Below, piece after piece: positions 35,858 through 44,005 of a stretch of 64,000 nt of DNA. The translations under genes were made by a program, and so were the position numbers. The notes below the pieces were generated by a model, which worked only from the letters and a program-made list of their open reading frames with translations, ran no database searches and was not told the DNA's origin. This DNA comes from Paraglaciecola mesophila (GTDB lineage: Bacteria; Pseudomonadota; Gammaproteobacteria; Enterobacterales; Alteromonadaceae), in NCBI RefSeq assembly GCF_009906955.1, contig NZ_CP047656.1, positions 4,587,001 through 4,651,000 on the forward strand, written 5' to 3'. How positions within the stretch are numbered: the first letter of the stretch is position 1; each line of letters opens with the position of its first letter.

Positions 35858-37101
35858 TGAGCAAGGTAAGTGAAGAGCAAATTGCGCAGTGGGATTTGAT
35901 TGATCCACTGGCTGATAAACGTCAGTTGTTTAAGCTTCCTGAAAAAGGTGTTTACCTTGATGGAAACTCTTTAGGACCAATGCCATTCTCGGCAGCAGAG
36001 CGTGCAAAAGAAGTGTTAGAGCGGCAATGGGCAAATGATCTCATTACCAGTTGGAATAAACATAGCTGGATTGATCTGCCAACCACAGTTGGTGAGAAGA
36101 TTGCTCCCTTGATTGGGGCTGGACCTGGGCAAGTGATTTGTTGTGACTCTACGTCGATTAATTTATTTAAAGTATTGAGCAGTGCGTTATCACTACAGCC
36201 GTCTCGCTCGGTAGTATTGTCGTTAGCCGGCAACTTTCCAACAGATCTGTATATGGTTGAAGGTGTGGCTTCGTTATTGGGTGAGGATGCGTGTCATCTT
36301 AACCTGGTCAGTGAAGATGGGCTTGAAGACGCCCTTACCTCTGAAGTGGCGGTATTAATGTTGACTCAAGTTGATTTTCGTTCTGGTCGCTTGTTAGACA
36401 TGCAACGCATAACGCAGAAGGCTCATGAACAAGGTATTTTGGTCATTTGGGATCTTGCTCATAGCGCGGGTGCATTGCCGGTAAGGCTAGATGATTGTGA
36501 GGTGGATTTTGCGGTAGGTTGTGGTTATAAGTACCTTAATGGCGGCCCTGGCGCTCCGGCATTTGTTTATGTTGCAACACACCTTCAGTCGCGGGTAACA
36601 CAGCCGTTGAAAGGGTGGATGGGACACAAACAGCCCTTTGCATTTTCACAAAGTTATGCTCAATCCCAAAGCATAACGCAGTTTTTATGCGGTACACCTA
36701 GTGTGGTTTCGATGAGTGTGCTTGACGCCGCTTTGACCGTATTTAACGACGTAGATATGCAACAAGTACGGGAGAAATCTGAAGCGTTAGGTGAGCTGTT
36801 TATTGCGCTGGTAGAAGAAGAGGAGAAGTTAGCTGATTTGAAACTGGAATCACCAAAAGCTCCTCAAGCTCGAGGGAGTCAATTGGCATTTTCCCATGAA
36901 CATGCGCATGGTATTTGCCAAGCGTTAATTGACAAGGGCGTTATAGCTGATTTTCGCGCGCCAAATATTCTGCGCTTTGGGCTTACTCCCTTATATTTAC
37001 GCTATCAAGATATACAAGATAGTGTTCAGACACTTACACACATTATGGAACAGAAAATTTATCTGCAAGCCCAGTTCAATGTGCATCATAAAGTGACTTA
37101 G
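35857..37101 (+). CDS. kynU: Kynureninase
   Basis: PLP enzyme that converts kynurenine to anthranilate and alanine. It is 414 residues: YLDGNSLGPMP at the N-terminus, DSTSINLFKVLSSAL, LTQVDFRSGRLLDMQRI, IWDLAHSAGALPV (PLP Asp) and FAVGCGYKYLNGGPGAPAF (Schiff-base Lys), APNILRFGLTPLYLRY near the end. It starts with ATG in the TAATGA overlap with the upstream hydrolase. Ends 11 bp from the convergent response-regulator gene. kynA is not in the window. Confidence 0.92.
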   Translation: MSKVSEEQIAQWDLIDPLADKRQLFKLPEKGVYLDGNSLGPMPFSAAERAKEVLERQWANDLITSWNKHSWIDLPTTVGEKIAPLIGAGPGQVICCDSTSINLFKVLSSALSLQPSRSVVLSLAGNFPTDLYMVEGVASLLGEDACHLNLVSEDGLEDALTSEVAVLMLTQVDFRSGRLLDMQRITQKAHEQGILVIWDLAHSAGALPVRLDDCEVDFAVGCGYKYLNGGPGAPAFVYVATHLQSRVTQPLKGWMGHKQPFAFSQSYAQSQSITQFLCGTPSVVSMSVLDAALTVFNDVDMQQVREKSEALGELFIALVEEEEKLADLKLESPKAPQARGSQLAFSHEHAHGICQALIDKGVIADFRAPNILRFGLTPLYLRYQDIQDSVQTLTHIMEQKIYLQAQFNVHHKVT

Positions 37102-37112
37102 GACGAAAGCGA

Positions 37113-38729
37113 TTATGCGATATCGTCTAATAGTTCGCGAATTTTGACGTAACGATTTTCTTGTTCATCATTTAGCGGGCCGTTTTCGACCGTCTTAACG
37201 CAACGTTGGATTGTTTTTTGGTACGCATCATCAGTATGCAGCCGTTTAATCGTAATCACTTGTAGCAAATTCAGGGCGATAGACGGTTTTTTAGGCATTA
37301 AGGTGAACGCATCTGTGAATGTGTGCAGGGCATTATCAACATCACCTTGTTGAAAGTGCTGTACCGCTGCATTGTTTAACTCCTTAGAACTTTGTTTGAT
37401 TTGGCGCTTTTCCTTTTGCTCCTGCTCAACGTAATGCAGAAATATTTCATTGCCTTGCTCACTTTCTTCGCAGCGACGCATTATTTCACTAAGTATTTCT
37501 TGGCTACGTTCGTGTATTCCTATTTCATGAAACGCTTTGGCTTTATCTAAAAGGGCTTCGATTGATTCACTTTCCCAATTCTCGTTACCTAATTGTTCGA
37601 GTAAAGATTTTGCGTTGTCTTTCTCATCGGATAAATACATGAGCCTAGCATTGATGACATTCACCTGATCTTGCATATCCGCCTTTGGAAATGCTTGGCG
37701 AAATTGACGAATATACTCGTTAGCTTGCTTTATTAAGGCATTGGTTTGTTCTTCATCAGCGGTCATAGCGTAATCGATACCAGCTCGCGCAACATTTAGA
37801 TAATGCTCAGGCATGTCGTGAATGGAGTTTTTGGCAAATTTAACGACCTTTTTGGCTGCTTCAAATTGAGTATAGTAATCGTGGGTGATTCGGGATAAAT
37901 CTAAAGCTGTTTTATGTCTTCTAATATTCCTTGGTGATATTTCGGATGCCATCAAAACGCATTCAAGGGCCGTGTCAAAGTCACCCTGTTTAATTTGCAG
38001 TGACATGAGTAAGTCATAGGCGGCTAATTGTGACTCGGGTTTAAAAGCTAGACGTAACACGAGTTTTTCGGCGGCTTCATCTTCGTTTAAGTGGAGGTAG
38101 GTTTTCACTAAACCTAACTGCGCCCAAGTGAATGTTTGTACATTGAGGATAGCTTTATAAAAAACTCTGGCCTGTGTGTAGTGGCCGCACAACTGTAAAA
38201 CTTCGCCCTTTATCTTTAACGCCAAAGGGAAAAATTCGGCGTTCTTTGGCTCACTTAAAAATAATTCAACCTCGGATAGCGCTTTAGGATAGTGCTTTTT
38301 TTCAATACACCAGTACACACTTTGCAGTGCCCGTTTTCGGCCAAGAATACGAGATAAGCGTCGGTCTAACTCCTTTACTGTAAAGGGTTTTGCGAGAAAA
38401 TCATCAGGCTGTAATTCAACAATACTTTGCACTAAATCCGCTGTGGTGTCTGCACTGATAAACACGAATGCCGTACTTAAGGGTAATTCACCATTTCGAT
38501 TTATTTCATCATAAAAGTAATAACCATCTTGCTCGTGCTTTAAATTGTATGAGCAAACAATAAGATCATAGCGCTGGTGACGGATCTTGTTCAGGGCAAG
38601 GTGCACTTTATCCACATAGGTAATATCACTAAAACCAAGCTCTTCTAATGAGTATTTCATATACCCTTTAGCGAGAACCTGATCATCAACGATCAATACT
38701 TTGGTTTCTTTAGCAATCAGTGGATTCAT
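37113..38729 (-). CDS. Receiver-domain protein with TPR-like repeats; phospho-acceptor Asp replaced
   Basis: A 538-residue protein: a response-regulator receiver domain (about 9-130) followed by helical TPR-like repeats (about 145-525; ALKIKGEVLQLCGHYTQARVFYKAIL, LGLVKTYLHLNEDEAAEKLVL). The acidic pair (Asp15, Asp16 in VDDQ) and the Lys (Lys114 in LAKPF) are intact. The phosphorylated Asp after the third strand is Ser60 here (DLIVCSYNL). The protein may therefore signal without phosphorylation. No DNA-binding domain is seen. Similar receiver-TPR proteins occur in other Alteromonadales; role unknown. Confidence 0.8.
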   Translation of the reverse strand: MNPLIAKETKVLIVDDQVLAKGYMKYSLEELGFSDITYVDKVHLALNKIRHQRYDLIVCSYNLKHEQDGYYFYDEINRNGELPLSTAFVFISADTTADLVQSIVELQPDDFLAKPFTVKELDRRLSRILGRKRALQSVYWCIEKKHYPKALSEVELFLSEPKNAEFFPLALKIKGEVLQLCGHYTQARVFYKAILNVQTFTWAQLGLVKTYLHLNEDEAAEKLVLRLAFKPESQLAAYDLLMSLQIKQGDFDTALECVLMASEISPRNIRRHKTALDLSRITHDYYTQFEAAKKVVKFAKNSIHDMPEHYLNVARAGIDYAMTADEEQTNALIKQANEYIRQFRQAFPKADMQDQVNVINARLMYLSDEKDNAKSLLEQLGNENWESESIEALLDKAKAFHEIGIHERSQEILSEIMRRCEESEQGNEIFLHYVEQEQKEKRQIKQSSKELNNAAVQHFQQGDVDNALHTFTDAFTLMPKKPSIALNLLQVITIKRLHTDDAYQKTIQRCVKTVENGPLNDEQENRYVKIRELLDDIA

Positions 38730-38904
38730 ATAAATACTTCAAAAGGTTGATTATTAAAGGTTATCGTACTTTCCCTGATAATTATAAGTACAAATAAGCA
38801 ACAATGATTAAATTTAGCCAAGACAAGAGGCTAATTATACTAATTTATCGTTAGCTGTGGGGGAGGCGAGGGGAGTCAAATCTTATAGACAAATAAACTC
38901 TAGG

Positions 38905-39237
38905 GGCTGACGACGTTTATCGCAGACGCAATTGTGCTGCTTAGCTATTTTGTATTTTTAAAAAAGGGGGATAAAAATAAGAAGTGGTGGTCGCTACTGG
39001 GCTTGAACCACGTCGCCTGTGCTTTTGTGAAAGCGGCGATGCTTATCGCAGACGCAATTGTGCTGCTTAGTTATTTTGTATTTTTAAAAAAGGGCGATAA
39101 AAAATAAGAAGTGGTGGTCGCTAGTGGGCTTGAACCACGTCGCCTGTGCTTTTGTGAAAGCAGCGATGCTTATCGCAGAAGCAAGTATGCTGCTTAGTTA
39201 TTTTGTATTTTTAAAAAAGGGAATAAAACATAAGAAG
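38905..39237. repeat. Tandem repeat units carrying a truncated tRNA-Val 3' part
   Basis: Nearly three units of about 126 bp (CGCAGACGCA at 38921 and 39047; CGCAGAAGCA at 39174). Each consists of an AT-rich block (TTTTGTATTTTTAAAAAAGG) and, in the first two, a degenerate tRNA-Val on the minus strand. The degenerate tRNA keeps the CCA end and the acceptor and T-arm part (38985-39010 and about 39111-39136). After it the sequence diverges and the anticodon arm is replaced by a longer stem. The third unit leads straight into an intact tRNA-Val. The remaining bases of 38730-38904 show nothing recognisable. Confidence 0.7.
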
Positions 39238-39313
39238 TGGTGGTCGCTACTGGGCTTGAACCAGTGACCCTCGCCTTGTAAGGGCGATGCTCTCCCAACT
39301 GAGCTAAGCGACC
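39238..39313 (-). tRNA. tRNA-Val (anticodon TAC), copy 1
   Basis: 76 nt with encoded CCA: acceptor GGTCGCT/AGCGACC, D-arm TAGCTCAGTTGGGAGAGC, anticodon loop CTTACAA (TAC), T-loop TTCAAGC. Farthest from the promoter on the minus strand. Confidence 0.95.
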
Positions 39314-39337
39314 ATATTTTTGAAACGTTGTACTTAC

Positions 39338-39691
39338 ACTGACTGAACCAGTGACTCTCGACCGTTTCTTGTAGAGAGTGGCGATGCTCTTCTCTTTTTC
39401 TAACTGAGCTAAGCGACCATATTTTTGAAACGTTATGCATATACTGGCTTGAACCAGTGACTCTCGACCGTTTCTTGTAGAGAGTGGCGATGCTCTTCTC
39501 TTTTTCTAACTGAGCTAAGCGACCATATTTTTTGAAACGTTGTACTTACACTGACTGAACCAGTGACTCTCGACCGTTTCTTGTAGAGAGTGGCGATGCT
39601 CTTCTCTTTTTCTAACTGAGCTAAGCGACCATATTTTCGAAACGTTATACATACACTGGCTTGAATCAGTGACTCTCGACCGTTTCTTGTC
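39338..39691 (-). pseudogene. Array of degenerate tRNA-Val-like copies
   Basis: Three nearly identical copies (39338-39418, 39442-39524, 39549-39630) and one truncated copy (39655-39691). Read on the minus strand each keeps the 5' acceptor/D-arm start GGTCGCTTAGCTCAGTTAG and the T-arm CACTGGTTCAAGCCAGT. The anticodon region is replaced by a longer insertion (CATCGCCACTCTCTACAAG, then AAACGGTCGAGAG), and the 3' acceptor strand and CCA are missing. They cannot fold as normal tRNAs. Spacers (GAAACGTT plus TACTTACACTG or ATACATACACTG) alternate between copies. Confidence 0.75.
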
Positions 39692-39697
39692 GAAAAG

Positions 39698-39773
39698 TGG
39701 TGGTCGCTACTGGGCTTGAACCAGTGACCCTCGCCTTGTAAGGGCGATGCTCTCCCAACTGAGCTAAGCGACC
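39698..39773 (-). tRNA. tRNA-Val (anticodon TAC), copy 2
   Basis: Identical cloverleaf to copy 1 with encoded CCA. Together with its 3' spacer it forms a 144-bp direct repeat with copy 3 (39698 and 39842). Confidence 0.95.
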
Positions 39774-39841
39774 ATATTTTTTGAAACGTTATACATACAC
39801 TGGCTTGAATCAGTGACTCTCGACCGTTTCTTGTCGAAAAG

Positions 39842-39917
39842 TGGTGGTCGCTACTGGGCTTGAACCAGTGACCCTCGCCTTGTAAGGGCGATGCTCTCCC
39901 AACTGAGCTAAGCGACC
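39842..39917 (-). tRNA. tRNA-Val (anticodon TAC), copy 3
   Basis: Promoter-proximal copy, identical to the other two, with encoded CCA. Its 3' flank again carries a truncated degenerate tRNA piece (TGGCTTGAATCAGTGACTC on the plus strand). Confidence 0.95.
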
Positions 39918-39961
39918 GTATTTTGTTTCATTTACTGAGTTGCCTCGGTAAGTGGAGCGCT

Positions 39962-39989
39962 ATTATAGGTATGCTCTTGTGAGTGTCAA
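39962..39989 (-). promoter_or_regulatory. Promoter of the tRNA-Val operon
   Basis: On the minus strand a consensus -35 TTGACA (39989-39984) and consensus -10 TATAAT (39967-39962) are 16 bp apart, followed by a GC-rich discriminator (AGCGCTCC). Start of transcription near 39955, about 38 bp before copy 3. Confidence 0.85.
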
Positions 39990-40424
39990 CTGTAATTTAA
40001 AAAAAGTGTTTAAGTGCCTTAAAAATAGACAGATGGTTTAAATCTTGTTCATTTTACGTAATGAATAGCGACCCAATACGTTAAAGCCGGTCTGATAAAG
40101 GTGCAATTATTCAATGTTCTCTGGGTGATATTTTGATGCGTGAGGGGAAATCGAGCATTGAGCGTGCGCATTATTGAAAATTTACTTGTGCTATTTACCG
40201 ATACCGAAAAAAACTAGACTCAATACTGGGCTGCCATTTAAAGGTCGAATTGGCTCGTTTTTAAAAACAAGGTACGCATTTTAATTGGCAACTTAATTGA
40301 GTGAAACAAGGGACATCACGACAGATCGTTAAAACAATCTGATGCATTGCATGTTTGCCCTTTCTTCTCGGGGCTATTGACTGATAAAATACGACCAATT
40401 TTTTGTAATAGGATTATTTATACA
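39990..40424. other. Intergenic region upstream of gltX
   Basis: About 435 bp holding the gltX promoter region. An in-frame extension of gltX to 40347 exists but has no family support. A TTGACT (40376) and TAAAAT nearby are not correctly spaced. No gene or repeat-family copy found. Confidence 0.4.
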
Positions 40425-41834
40425 ATGACAACGGTTACCCGTTTCGCTCCAAGCCCTACAGGTTTTTTACATGTTGGTGGTGCACGTACTGCACTTTATT
40501 CTTGGCTTTATGCAAAAAGCCAGGGGGGGAAATTTGTACTTCGAATTGAAGATACGGATATTGAACGTTCCACCCAAGAAGCAATTGATGCAATTTTAGA
40601 AGGTATGGAGTGGCTGGGCTTAACTTGGGACGATGGTCCTTATTATCAAACTCAGCGTTTCGATCGATACAAGTCGCTCATAAATGAAATGCTCGAGGAA
40701 GGCAAAGCCTACAAGTGTTTTATGACCAGTGATGAACTTGATGAGATCCGTGAAAAGCAAAAAGCCAACGGTGAAAAACCGAGATATCCAGGTACATGGC
40801 GTGATCGGACCGATCACCCAGAAGGGAAGCCTTTTGTTATTCGTTTTAAAAATCCGTTAGAGGGCTCGGTGATTATCAAAGATCATATTCGCGGAAACAT
40901 TGAAATTTCAAATAGCGAATTAGATGATCTTATTATTTTACGAAGCGATGGTACGCCCACCTATAATTTCTGCGTAGTGGTGGATGACTGGGATATGGGG
41001 ATCACCCATGTAGTTAGAGGTGAAGATCATATTAATAACACCCCACGTCAAATTAATATTCTACAAGCTTTAGGAGCCCCTGTACCTGAATATGCTCATG
41101 TTTCTATGATATTAGGGGACGACGGCAAGAAGTTGTCTAAACGTCATGGCGCGGTTGGTGTCATGCAATACCGCGACGACGGTTTCTTACCTCAAGCCTT
41201 ATTGAACTACTTAGTTCGCTTGGGTTGGTCTCATGGTGATCAAGAAGTTTTTTCAAAAGAAGAAATGATCGAATTGTTTAGCTTAGACGCGATAGGTCAG
41301 TCAGCATCTGCTTTTAATACAGATAAATTGATATGGTTGAATCAGCACTATATTAAGGAACTACCTGTGAGCGAGGTCCTGCCTTATGCACAATGGCATT
41401 TTGAGCAGCAAGGTATAAATGTAACGGATGGGCCTAATTTGGAAGACGTTATTACCGTGCAAGCTGATCGAGTCAAGACATTAAAAGAGTTAGCTGAGAT
41501 CAGTACTTATTTTTACCAAGAATATGAAGCGTTCGACGAGAAGGCTGCTAAAAAGCACTTACGGCCAGTAGCACAGGAACCATTAGAGACAGTAAAGGCT
41601 GCTTTAATGGCATTAACCACTTGGGATGTAGAGTCTATTCATGGTGCAATAAATCAAACTGCGGAAAACTTAGGTGTTGGTATGGGCAAAGTCGGTATGC
41701 CTTTGCGCGTTGCTGTAACAGGCTCAGGAAATTCACCTTCGCTCGATGTGACATTAAATTTGTTAAAACCTGAGCAAATTGCTCAACGTATAGACAAAGC
41801 GCTCATATATATAGCAAACAGACAAGAATCATAG
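40425..41834 (+). CDS. gltX: Glutamyl-tRNA synthetase
   Basis: Charges tRNA-Glu. It is 469 residues from ATG 40425 (MTTVTRFAPSPTGFLHVGGARTALYSWLYA; class I HIGH-like motif is HVGG). GEDHINNTPRQINI and the KMSKS-like KKLSKRHGAVGV follow, then the C-terminal helical anticodon domain. The upstream in-frame extension adds 26 residues with no homology. Its own substrate tRNA-Glu genes lie just downstream, separated by the tRNA-Ala promoter. Confidence 0.96.
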   Translation: MTTVTRFAPSPTGFLHVGGARTALYSWLYAKSQGGKFVLRIEDTDIERSTQEAIDAILEGMEWLGLTWDDGPYYQTQRFDRYKSLINEMLEEGKAYKCFMTSDELDEIREKQKANGEKPRYPGTWRDRTDHPEGKPFVIRFKNPLEGSVIIKDHIRGNIEISNSELDDLIILRSDGTPTYNFCVVVDDWDMGITHVVRGEDHINNTPRQINILQALGAPVPEYAHVSMILGDDGKKLSKRHGAVGVMQYRDDGFLPQALLNYLVRLGWSHGDQEVFSKEEMIELFSLDAIGQSASAFNTDKLIWLNQHYIKELPVSEVLPYAQWHFEQQGINVTDGPNLEDVITVQADRVKTLKELAEISTYFYQEYEAFDEKAAKKHLRPVAQEPLETVKAALMALTTWDVESIHGAINQTAENLGVGMGKVGMPLRVAVTGSGNSPSLDVTLNLLKPEQIAQRIDKALIYIANRQES

Positions 41835-41853
41835 ATAAAATTTAAAAAAGTCG

Positions 41854-41882
41854 TTGACATAAAAGGGGGGGGTGCCTAGAAT
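41854..41882 (+). promoter_or_regulatory. Promoter of the tRNA-Ala/Glu operon
   Basis: Consensus -35 TTGACA (41854-41859), 17-bp spacer containing a run of eight G, -10 TAGAAT (41877-41882), and GC-rich discriminator GCGCCCGC. Starts 20 bp after the gltX stop. Confidence 0.85.
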
Positions 41883-41945
41883 GCGCCCGCTGTCAGGGAA
41901 TGACGCCCACTAAGTCAAAGCAGGTTTGCTTAGAAGCTTTAGTTT

Positions 41946-42021
<76 letters not shown>

Positions 42022-42029
42022 TATCAAGG

Positions 42030-42061
42030 AATATTTACGGCATACCTAGGTCAGTAAATGT
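42030..42061 (+). repeat. Spacer hairpin after tRNA-Ala; related hairpins at 42497-42525 and 42752-42780
   Basis: ATTTAC..GTAAAT around GGCATACCTAGG (42033-42059). In the later spacers the same core is closed by CATTCAC..GTGAATG (42497-42525, and again near 42752-42780). The T-A to C-G change is compensatory, so the structure is kept. It is part of larger spacer repeats that also carry AAGGTAAGGT. Confidence 0.6.
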
Positions 42062-42189
42062 AAAGATTTAGACAGATTTTTGTTTCTGTAAAATTAGGTC
42101 GTTCCTCTCGCAGGCTCGATTTTATTTATAGAAATTATCGTTTTTGTGTAAGGTAAGGTCGCTCAGTTCGCTGGTTTTCTTCGCCTTAC

Positions 42190-42227
42190 AGAAAATCTCG
42201 AAAGCATGCTTTCGAAAACGATTTTCT
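42190..42227 (+). other. Leader hairpin directly before tRNA-Glu copy 1 (also at 42593-42631 and 42909-42946)
   Basis: The base before each tRNA-Glu is the end of a hairpin. In copies 1 and 3 it is AGAAAATC..GATTTTCT around CGAAAGCATGCTTTCG. In copy 2 it is AGAAACTT..AAGTTTCT around ATCGAAGCTTGCTTCGAT. Two pairs of the outer stem differ by compensatory double changes. The position suggests a processing signal in the tRNA precursor. Confidence 0.65.
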
Positions 42228-42303
42228 GTCCCCATCGTCTAGAGGCCTAGGACACCGCCCTTTCACGGCGGTAACAGGGGTTCGAATCCCCTTGGGGACG
42301 CCA
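42228..42303 (+). tRNA. tRNA-Glu (anticodon TTC), copy 1
   Basis: 76 nt with encoded CCA: acceptor GTCCCCA/TGGGGAC, anticodon loop CTTTCAC (TTC), T-loop TTCGAAT. Its last 20 bases are repeated at 42434-42453. Confidence 0.96.
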
Positions 42304-42453
42304 TATAAAGAACGAAGTGAACGCATTTATGCGTCACAAGGGATGAGAATCCTTAGTTCGACAAATTCGTAAGGAACGAATTTGAACGTGCGTAGCACGG
42401 CCGCGAAGCGGTAAAATACAGGATGTATTTTATAATCCCCTTGGGGACGCCAT
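42285..42453. repeat. 149-bp unit bounded by direct repeats of the tRNA-Glu 3' end
   Basis: AATCCCCTTGGGGACGCCAT occurs at 42285-42304 (inside tRNA-Glu copy 1) and again at 42434-42453. Between them is a chain of short hairpins: GCAT/ATGC; AAATTCGT-AAGGA-ACGAATTT; CGTGC-GTA-GCACG; CCGC-GAA-GCGG; AAAATACA-GGA-TGTATTTT. No open frame. It looks like a duplication of the tRNA 3' end with a hairpin-rich insert, present after copy 1 only. Confidence 0.7.
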
Positions 42454-42631
42454 TTAAAATAAACCTACGGATAAGGTTTATGTATTAAAACAAGGACATT
42501 CACGGCATACCTAGGCCAGTGAATGATATGTTTGACAGAGTTTTGTTTTTGTAAGGTAAGGTTGCCCAGTCCGCTGGCTCACTTCGCTTTACAGAAACTT
42601 ATCGAAGCTTGCTTCGATGAACAAAGTTTCT

Positions 42632-42707
42632 GTCCCCATCGTCTAGAGGCCTAGGACACCGCCCTTTCACGGCGGTAACAGGGGTTCGAATCCCCTTGGG
42701 GACGCCA
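42632..42707 (+). tRNA. tRNA-Glu (anticodon TTC), copy 2
   Basis: Identical to copy 1, with encoded CCA. Preceded by the variant leader hairpin with compensatory stem changes. Confidence 0.96.
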
Positions 42708-42946
42708 TTTAAAATAAACCTACGGATAGGGTTTATGTATTAAAACAAGGACATTCACGGCATACCTAGGCCAGTGAATGATATGTTTGACAGAGTTTTA
42801 GTTTCTGTAAAATTAAGTCGTTCCTCTCGCAGGCTCGATGTTATTTTGAGAAATTATCGATTTTGTGTAAGGTAAGGTCGCTCAGTTCGCTGGCTCACTT
42901 CGCCTTACAGAAAATCTCGAAAGCATGCTTTCGAAAACGATTTTCT

Positions 42947-43022
42947 GTCCCCATCGTCTAGAGGCCTAGGACACCGCCCTTTCACGGCGGTAACAGGGGT
43001 TCGAATCCCCTTGGGGACGCCA
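42947..43022 (+). tRNA. tRNA-Glu (anticodon TTC), copy 3
   Basis: Identical to copies 1 and 2, with encoded CCA. Last gene of the operon, 9 bp before the terminator. Confidence 0.96.
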
Positions 43023-43031
43023 TATAAGAAA

Positions 43032-43059
43032 AGCCGCACAGTCATGTGCGGCTTTTTTT
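43032..43059 (+). terminator. Terminator of the tRNA-Ala/Glu operon
   Basis: 9-bp perfect stem AGCCGCACA/TGTGCGGCT, 4-nt loop GTCA, then seven T residues counting the last stem base. A textbook intrinsic terminator. Confidence 0.9.
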
Positions 43060-43171
43060 GTATTTCTAGCATTCTGGGAGTGACTAATATTAGTTAAGGG
43101 AGTCTGTTCACATGCCCCCTGCTAGGTAAGGTTACACCTATGAAGGCAAAGCTAAACGACTTAATGCTGTA

Positions 43172-43618
43172 ATGAATATGATTAAACCCCTCGATGATTC
43201 CCCGGCACATTATAAAATCCGTATCAATGAGCGCCTGATTGTCGTGCGAACAAAAGGTACTTGGACTTTACAGACTGACATGGCCTATTTGTCAGAACTC
43301 GGGGAAGCCATGCATTCTATGCGCGGAAACACTTGGGCTGTTTTAGTTGATATGCGTGGTTGGATTGTACCTGAGACTGTTAGCGCTTCGCCATTTAAGT
43401 TAAAAACGCAACTTGACCGACGTAACCAGAAACTTGAATGTTGGATTGTTGATGACTTGGAGCAGGGAAATGCCTTACTCCCTTATTTTCAAGCATCAGG
43501 TATTGTACCAAAGCGCTTTCTAGAACCTACTGAAGCCATTGCTTATTTACACCAAGTTAAATTTGTCGATGATAAGGTTAGTTTTGAACAGATAAACAGG
43601 TTTTTAGAAGGCGATTAA
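43172..43618 (+). CDS. STAS/SpoIIAA-like hypothetical protein (paralogue of 25538-25948)
   Basis: A 148-residue cytoplasmic protein with the layout LIVVRTKGTWTLQTDMAYL.. WAVLVDMRGWIVPETVSASPF.. LECWIVDDLEQGNALLPYF. This parallels the gene at 25.5 kb in the strand order and the G-W and D/G-W-I-V-P positions. Two in-frame ATG codons (1 and 3) are possible; no strong ribosome binding site precedes either. Function unknown. Confidence 0.6.
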   Translation: MNMIKPLDDSPAHYKIRINERLIVVRTKGTWTLQTDMAYLSELGEAMHSMRGNTWAVLVDMRGWIVPETVSASPFKLKTQLDRRNQKLECWIVDDLEQGNALLPYFQASGIVPKRFLEPTEAIAYLHQVKFVDDKVSFEQINRFLEGD

Positions 43619-43722
43619 TTGATTTATCTTGTGCCCTTATCCAGATTAGTAGTGATTTAGCGATTCGGATTTATATTTTTATTACTTAGATATATGCATA
43701 CACGTTAATCAAGAGGTTTTTT

Positions 43723-43911
43723 ATGATGAGTAAGGAAATAGATTCCCCCTGCGTACGAAACTGTTGTCTTGATCAGCAAGATATGTGCGTGGGATGTTTT
43801 CGCATGCTGGATGAAATTGTTGGCTGGGGCACGGCTTCATCAAAGCGGAAAAAAGAAATTCTTATTGCTTGTTCACGCAGAAAGCATCGCCCTAATATCG
43901 AGGCGGATTGA
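43723..43911 (+). CDS. DUF1289 family protein
   Basis: A 62-residue protein with four conserved Cys (DSPCVRNCCLDQQDMCVGCFRMLDEIVGW), the DUF1289 pattern CxxxC..CxGC..R..EI..W that suggests a small metal-binding domain. Role not known. AAGAGG lies 6 nt before the ATG. It is followed by dusC. Confidence 0.85.
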   Translation: MMSKEIDSPCVRNCCLDQQDMCVGCFRMLDEIVGWGTASSKRKKEILIACSRRKHRPNIEAD

Positions 43912-44005
43912 TTAGCGGCATCCTTGTAATGTATCGCCTTTGCGTATCACTCTAACCTTGTTGTTTTTGATTATAATTTTCACCTTTAGAATTGAGTATA
44001 ATAAG

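Noticed and set aside
39198..39440. Open frame in the tRNA-Val cluster
   Set aside because: It runs through an intact tRNA and degenerate tRNA repeats; repeated protein pieces reflect tandem DNA only.
38905..39917. CRISPR array
   Set aside because: Repeats are tRNA-like, long and irregular, with no unique spacers and no cas genes nearby.
40347..40424. N-terminal extension of gltX
   Set aside because: The 26 extra residues have no match to the family; the conserved enzyme begins at MTTVTRFAPSPTG.
43940..44005. Hydrophobic N-terminal extension of dusC
   Set aside because: Dihydrouridine synthases are cytoplasmic and begin at the V-I-L-A-P-M-E-G segment; the extension looks like translated promoter DNA.
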